Assembly: GCF_019880305.1 (NCBI RefSeq)
Contig: NZ_CP082301.1
Span: 868,001 to 932,000 of the forward strand
Length of the DNA: 64,000 bases
Direction of reading: 5' to 3'
Origin: Streptomyces decoyicus
Lineage (GTDB): Bacteria; Actinomycetota; Actinomycetes; Streptomycetales; Streptomycetaceae
Positions 59,105-64,000 of this stretch are shown piece by piece (positions within the stretch are counted from its first letter, which is position 1; the number at the start of each line of letters is the position of its first letter). Below the pieces are notes generated by a model, which had not been told where the DNA came from, did not search any database, and worked only from the letters and a program-made list of their open reading frames with translations. The position numbers were made by a program, and so were the translations under genes.

Positions 59105-59672
59105 CCTTTCCGGCACCGCCTCTGCGGGGCCGAGCGCGGAAGGGGGGAGCACGCCCGGCTGCCGGCCGGGCCTCGTGCTGTTGGGCCCCGGCCCCTCCCC
59201 GCACCCGTTCAGCGGCGCCCTCCCCGCGGCCGTTGGGGTGATCAAACGCCTCCGCAGCCCCGAGCGGGTGTCGTCGGCCGGGCTTGGCGCGTTGGTCTTC
59301 CGTGACCGTTTCCCGCGCCCGACCGTGGTTTCTGCCGACCAGCCTCGCGGCTTTCCTGACCGAGGTGGAGCCGGACGGGCCGGCTGACGACCCGTCGGAC
59401 GGCCGGCCCGGTGCCGGGTCCGACACGCCGGACGGCACCCCGCCCGATACCCGGTCAGCTGATTCCGGGCCCACCGGTTGCCGGCCGTGCACCGGTGCGT
59501 CCGGAACCGCCGACGAGGCGTCCGAAAAGCCCGCTGACCGGCCCTGATCGGCAGTCCGGTGACGGGTGGGGCAGCGGACTTGACGGCGTGTCGAAAGCTG
59601 GCCGCTGCACACACCGTCATCGTCGGGTCACCACATGTGGCGAGTGCCGGTGATCGCCCATAGCTTCGCCTC
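59105..59672. other. Intergenic stretch, no gene seen
   Basis: About 570 bp with no convincing coding frame on either strand; open frames here are low-complexity Pro/Arg/Asp translations without ribosome sites. It presumably carries the promoter of the beta-helix gene near its right end. Confidence 0.45.
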
Positions 59673-60779
59673 ATGGCGCTACGACAGATGAAATACATGG
59701 GCTGTGTCGCCGCGATGATGATCGGCGGACTCGGCGCGGCATCGCCGTGCGACACAACGCAACGACACGTCGTCCACCCCGGTGAGTCGATCCAACGGGC
59801 GGTGGACAGAGCGAAGCCGGGCGACACCGTCTTCCTCCGACCCGGTCACTACCGGGAGAGCGTACTGATCCGCAAGTCGCGGCTGCGGCTCGTCGGTGCG
59901 GGCCGGAAGACGGTGATCAGTCCGGCCGGCAAGCGGGCCGCGAACGCCTGCGGGCAGAGCGGCAACGGGATCTGCGTCGTCGGCACGGGAGGCAGACCGC
60001 TGCGGAACGTCAGCATCCGCTCGCTGACCGTCCAGGGCTTCAAGAAGAGCGGCATCTGGGCTTCCCGCACCGACCGGCTGTCCGTGCACGACGTCGCCGT
60101 GCGGAAGAACGGCGTGTGGGGCATCGCCGAGGAGAAGTCCACCCGCACCGTGATCCGGGACAACGCCGCCATCGACAACGGTGACGCGGGCATCTTCCTG
60201 GCGAACACGGTCAAGGAGGAGGGCGGGGCCACCGACACCCGGGGGTCCACGATCACCGACAACCGTCTCTCGCGTAACCGGATCGGCGTCACGGTCCGGC
60301 GGGTCAGAAACCTGATCGTCGCCCACAACAGCATCACCGGTAACTGCGGCGGAGTGTTCGTCGTCGGCGACGAATCCCGCCCGCGAGCCGGAGCTCTGAC
60401 GGTCCGGAACAACACCATTCTCAAGAACAACAAGCACTGCCCCGGCAACAGCCGACTGCCGTTCATCCAGGGCTCCGGCATCATCCTCACCGGCGCCGAG
60501 CGCACCCTGGTGACGCGCAACGACATCCGGGGCCACGTCGGCAAGTCCCCGCTCTCCGGCGGCATCGTGTTGTTCCGCAGCTTCGTGAAGACGACCAACG
60601 AACGCAATCTGATCAGCGAGAACCTCGTGCTGCACAACAAGCCGGTGGACCTGGCCGACCGGGACCCCAAGGGCAAGGGAAACCGGTTCGTCCGCAACGT
60701 GTGCCGGACCTCGGAGCCGGCCGGTCTGTGCCGACGACACGGGGAGCACCGGGCGCACCCCTCTTCAACGGGAGAATAG
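59673..60779 (+). CDS. Secreted right-handed parallel beta-helix protein
   Basis: A 368-residue exported protein. A signal peptide (MKYMGCVAAMMIGGLGAAS) is followed by SIQRAVDRAKPGDTVFLRPGHYRESVLI, the usual entry of pectate-lyase-like beta-helices. Repeated rungs follow (LRNVSIRSLTVQGFKKSGIW, RLSVHDVAVRKNGVWGI, GSTITDNRLSRNRIGVTV). Members bind or cleave carbohydrates, or are structural. Catalytic residues cannot be assigned. It lies 7 nt before the O-methyltransferase gene, so the two are probably co-transcribed. Confidence 0.88.
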   Translation: MALRQMKYMGCVAAMMIGGLGAASPCDTTQRHVVHPGESIQRAVDRAKPGDTVFLRPGHYRESVLIRKSRLRLVGAGRKTVISPAGKRAANACGQSGNGICVVGTGGRPLRNVSIRSLTVQGFKKSGIWASRTDRLSVHDVAVRKNGVWGIAEEKSTRTVIRDNAAIDNGDAGIFLANTVKEEGGATDTRGSTITDNRLSRNRIGVTVRRVRNLIVAHNSITGNCGGVFVVGDESRPRAGALTVRNNTILKNNKHCPGNSRLPFIQGSGIILTGAERTLVTRNDIRGHVGKSPLSGGIVLFRSFVKTTNERNLISENLVLHNKPVDLADRDPKGKGNRFVRNVCRTSEPAGLCRRHGEHRAHPSSTGE

Positions 60780-60786
60780 AGGCGGA

Positions 60787-61815
60787 ATGACCACCGTAAG
60801 TCCCACCCCCCAGCCGGCCATGCGGCTCCGGGAGCTTGTCTTCGGAGCCGCCTGTGCGGCGGCCGTACGGGCGGCGGCGCAACTCGGCGTCGCCGACGCG
60901 CTCGGCGACCGGCCCACCACCGCGGAGGAACTGGCCACCGCGGTGAAGACCGAGCCGCGGCCGCTGGAGCGGCTGCTGCGCGCCCTGTCCTGCTACGGGA
61001 TCTTCGCGGAGACCGACGACGGGAAGTACGTCCACACGGACATGTCCCGGCTGCTGCGGGAGGACTCCCCCAACAGCCTGCGCTACATCTCCCTGTGGTG
61101 CACGGAGCCGTGGACCTGGGAGGCCTGGCCGAAGCTCGACGACGCGGTGCGCTCCGGCCGCAGCGTCTTCGACGACCTGTACGGCAAGGGGTTCTTCCAG
61201 TACCTGCACGAGGACGCAAGCGACTCGGCCGAGGTCTTCAACCGGGCGATGACCACCTCCAGCAAGCAGTCGGCGCAGGACATCGCCCAGCTGCTCGATC
61301 TGACCGGGGCGTCGTCGGTGGCGGACATCGGCGGCGGCCAGGGGCATGTGCTCGCCAGCCTGCTGGAGAAGCACCCCGCCCTCGAAGGCACCCTCCTCGA
61401 CCTGCCCACGGTCGTCGCGCACCCGGACCCCCGGCTGGCGGACGGCGGCCCGCTCGCCCCGCGGGTACGGATCGTGCCCGGCGACTGCCGCGAGGACATC
61501 CCGGTCCGGGCCGATGTCTACATCATCAAGAACATCCTGGAGTGGGACGACGAGAGCACTCGCAGGACGCTCCACAACGTCGTCAAGGCCGCACGTCCCG
61601 GCGCCCGCGTCGTGATCATCGAGAACCTGGTCGACGACAGCCCCTCGATGAAGTTCACCACCGCCATGGACCTGCTGCTGCTCCTCAACGTCGGCGGCGC
61701 CAAGCACACCAAGGCGAGCCTGGTCAGCCGCATGGCGGAGGCCGGCCTGAAGGTCGGCGAGATCCTGGTCGTGAATCCGTATCTGCATGCGTTCGAGTGC
61801 ACCGTCCCCGAATGA
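60787..61815 (+). CDS. SAM-dependent O-methyltransferase (polyketide/acetylserotonin type)
   Basis: A 342-residue methyltransferase with an N-terminal dimerisation winged helix (LGVADALGDRPTTAEELATAVKT, LERLLRALSCYGIFAE) and a C-terminal SAM fold (SVADIGGGQGHVLASLLEKHP, GTLLDLPTVV, PGDCREDIPVRADVYIIKNILEWDDE). The His/Glu general-base region of small-molecule O-methyltransferases is present (NILEWDD). Close to the spore-pigment-type cluster it may methylate a phenolic polyketide, but its association with the beta-helix gene is equally tight. Confidence 0.9.
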   Translation: MTTVSPTPQPAMRLRELVFGAACAAAVRAAAQLGVADALGDRPTTAEELATAVKTEPRPLERLLRALSCYGIFAETDDGKYVHTDMSRLLREDSPNSLRYISLWCTEPWTWEAWPKLDDAVRSGRSVFDDLYGKGFFQYLHEDASDSAEVFNRAMTTSSKQSAQDIAQLLDLTGASSVADIGGGQGHVLASLLEKHPALEGTLLDLPTVVAHPDPRLADGGPLAPRVRIVPGDCREDIPVRADVYIIKNILEWDDESTRRTLHNVVKAARPGARVVIIENLVDDSPSMKFTTAMDLLLLLNVGGAKHTKASLVSRMAEAGLKVGEILVVNPYLHAFECTVPE

Positions 61816-61830
61816 GCAAGGCCCGGCACG

Positions 61831-61874
61831 GCAGGTCGCCCGGTGAGGAACAGCATCCTCACCGGGCGACCTTG
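61831..61874. terminator. Bidirectional terminator between O-methyltransferase and cyclase genes
   Basis: GGTCGCCCGGTGAGGA pairs perfectly with TCCTCACCGGGCGACC around ACAGCA, between two converging stops. Confidence 0.85.
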
Positions 61875-61928
61875 CCCTTGTCCGGGCCCGCGCGGGAGCC
61901 GGGGGATCGCCCCGGCGCCGCGTACGCG

Positions 61929-62261
61929 TCAGCCGCTGCCGTCGCGCTGCCAGCTGTAGAACTGCTGGGCCATCGCGTCCTTGGGGCTTCGCCAGGTCTC
62001 CGGGTCGTACGCGCTGACGAAGGCGGACAGCTTGTCGCTGACGGCGCGGAACTCGGGGTGCTCCGTCACCTTGGCGATCTCCGGTCCTGGCGGCCGGTCG
62101 GATTCGATGAGGTGCAGATACACGTCACCGAACTGGAAGAGGGTCCGTCGCGAGACGCCGACCAGATGCGGCAGTTCCGTACGGTCCGAGGCCTTGAACA
62201 CCTCGGCGATGTCCGGAGCCGAACCGGGCGCCATACGAGCGACGATCAGAGCGTGATGCAT
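61929..62261 (-). CDS. TcmI-family type II polyketide cyclase
   Basis: A 110-residue dimeric ferredoxin-fold cyclase: HHALIVARMAPGSAPDIAEVFKASDRTELPHLVGVSRRTLFQFGDVYLHLIE, ending with a QQFYSWQRD tail typical of TcmI/WhiE-ORFVII proteins. It closes later rings of the polyketide. It is last in the KS-beta, ACP, aromatase, cyclase order seen in whiE spore-pigment clusters. The ATG is chosen because AAGGGA precedes it. Confidence 0.92.
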   Translation of the reverse strand: MHHALIVARMAPGSAPDIAEVFKASDRTELPHLVGVSRRTLFQFGDVYLHLIESDRPPGPEIAKVTEHPEFRAVSDKLSAFVSAYDPETWRSPKDAMAQQFYSWQRDGSG

Positions 62262-62317
62262 CGGGGAGATCCCTTCGTCACCGCCGGGTGGCGGTCCGAA
62301 CACGGCCTTGCGGGCCG

Positions 62318-63089
<772 letters not shown>

Positions 63090-63104
63090 GTGCGGTTCTC
63101 CTTC

Positions 63105-64000
63105 TCACGAGGGGGACCCGGAGCCCTTCCGCAGCACCATTGCTGCGTTCGAGCCCATGAGTCCCCGGCTCAGCACCAGCGCCGTCCGCAACTCGGCAGG
63201 GCGGGCCCGGCCGGTCACCACGTCAAGGTCGTGGCAGACGTCGACGACGTTGGGGGTGGGCGGCACGACGCCCTGCTCCATCGCGAGCACCGCGGCAGCG
63301 GTGTCCAGGACGGGGGCGCCGCAGTACGCCCGCCCGGTGCCGGTCTTGGGTGCGGTCACCGGGACCTGCGAGGCGTGCCGGCCCAGGGCGTCCGCGATCG
63401 CCAGCGCCTCGGCCCGGTCGGCCGCGGGGACGCCGAGCGCATCCGCGAACACCACATCGATCTCCTCCGGGGCGCACCGCGCGTCCTCCAGTGCGCCCCG
63501 GATGGCATGCGCGAGCCCGTCCCGGGACTCCTCCCACAGGGAGGCCCCGGTGAAGGTCGCGGCGTGCCCGGCCAGCAAGGCCCGGACACTCGCCCCGCGG
63601 TTCACGGCCGCCGTCTCTTCCTCGACGATCAGCATCGCGCCGCCCTCGGCGGGCACGAATCCGCACGCACCGCTGGTGAACGGGCGGTAGGCGCGGGCCG
63701 GATCGTCGAGCGTGCTCAGATCGTCGTAGCCGAGCTGGCAGACGACCGAGTAGGGGGCCAGGGGCGCCTCGGCGGCGCCCACGACGACGGCATCGGTGCC
63801 GCGCCGAATCGTGCGGCCGGCATGCGCCAGGGCGTCCAGACCGCCCGCCTCGTCGCTGGCCACGACTCCGCACGGCCCCTTGAAGCCGCCGCGGATGGAG
63901 ATCTGTCCGGTGCTCGCCGCGTAGAACCAGGCGATGGACTGGTACGGGCCGACATGGCGGGAGCCCTGGCCCCAGAGCCGTTGCAGCTCCCGCTGGCCGA
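63105..64000 (-). CDS. KS-beta (chain length factor) of whiE-like cluster, 5' end outside window
   Basis: The C-terminal about 298 residues of a chain-length factor, read to the window edge. YQSIAWFYAASTGQISIRGGFKGPCGVVASDEAGGLDALAHA is the CLF signature; AYRPFTSGACGFVPAEGGAMLIVE, then APKTGTGRAYCGAPVLDTAAAVLAMEQG and RGLMGSNAAMVL follow. At the nucleophile position, where KS-alpha has Cys and most CLFs Gln, this protein has Glu (SDEAGG). It pairs with KS-alpha (outside the window) to set polyketide length. Partial only because of the window boundary. Confidence 0.93.
   Translation of the reverse strand, partial: GQRELQRLWGQGSRHVGPYQSIAWFYAASTGQISIRGGFKGPCGVVASDEAGGLDALAHAGRTIRRGTDAVVVGAAEAPLAPYSVVCQLGYDDLSTLDDPARAYRPFTSGACGFVPAEGGAMLIVEEETAAVNRGASVRALLAGHAATFTGASLWEESRDGLAHAIRGALEDARCAPEEIDVVFADALGVPAADRAEALAIADALGRHASQVPVTAPKTGTGRAYCGAPVLDTAAAVLAMEQGVVPPTPNVVDVCHDLDVVTGRARPAELRTALVLSRGLMGSNAAMVLRKGSGSPS

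Overview
The window is high-GC actinobacterial DNA, almost certainly from a Streptomyces chromosome. Three things point there: codon usage with G/C at nearly every third position and frequent GTG/TTG starts; Streptomyces-type gene families (streptogrisin-like protease, PAS/GAF/SpoIIE/ATPase regulator, DUF6461, SPW-repeat protein); and a whiE-like spore-pigment polyketide locus at the right edge. No rRNA, tRNA, CRISPR array or intact transposon was found. One IS5-type transposase remnant lies at about 33.8 kb.

Layout. 0-11 kb: secreted serine protease with a Gly/Ala/Asp repeat tail, VOC protein, large stress/phosphatase regulator, DinB, GNAT acetyltransferase and amino-acid permease. 11.5-17.9 kb: a compact RiPP-like locus. 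It holds a winged-helix regulator, a HypX-type formyltransferase/crotonase, a 51-residue putative precursor with three Gly-Cys-Ile-Ser repeats, a PaaK-like adenylating enzyme, a GRDP-like protein and an MFS exporter. 18-21.3 kb: carbonic anhydrase plus SulP transporter, and a deazaflavin-type oxidoreductase. 21.3-28.7 kb: a molybdenum island with ModA, a ModB-ModC fusion, two paralogous HTH-Mop regulators, a molbindin, a molybdopterin-fold protein and a PucR regulator. 28.9-38.1 kb: an accessory stretch of small operons with clear operators (RHH repeats, iron box, TetR palindromes), an APH(3'')-like phosphotransferase and the IS remnant. 38.5-42.4 kb: a translationally coupled operon of unknown function, with a small peptide, an unknown protein, two paralogous proteins and a class-C beta-lactamase-like hydrolase. 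It is followed by an NB-ARC regulator, an alkylsulfatase-like protein lacking a zinc ligand, and small proteins. 47.8-49.7 kb: cobalt uptake cbtB-cbtA behind a cobalamin riboswitch.

49.8-57.4 kb: a pterin/flavin-like secondary locus. A GTP cyclohydrolase II of the FAPy-forming type, a creatininase-family putative deformylase and a RibD-type reductase could together reproduce the archaeal first three steps of riboflavin/F420 biosynthesis. Alongside are a 6-pyruvoyltetrahydropterin-synthase homologue without its catalytic residues, a GT4 glycosyltransferase, a methyltransferase, a medium-chain dehydrogenase, a YbhN-type membrane protein and a CDP-alcohol phosphatidyltransferase. 59.7-64 kb: a beta-helix protein and an O-methyltransferase converge on the whiE-like set (TcmI-type cyclase, aromatase, ACP, KS-beta cut by the window end).

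The strongest candidates for undescribed systems are the GCIS-repeat locus, the FAPy/DARPP-like locus and the coupled 38.5-42.4 kb operon. All function statements come from reading sequence motifs; no database search was run.
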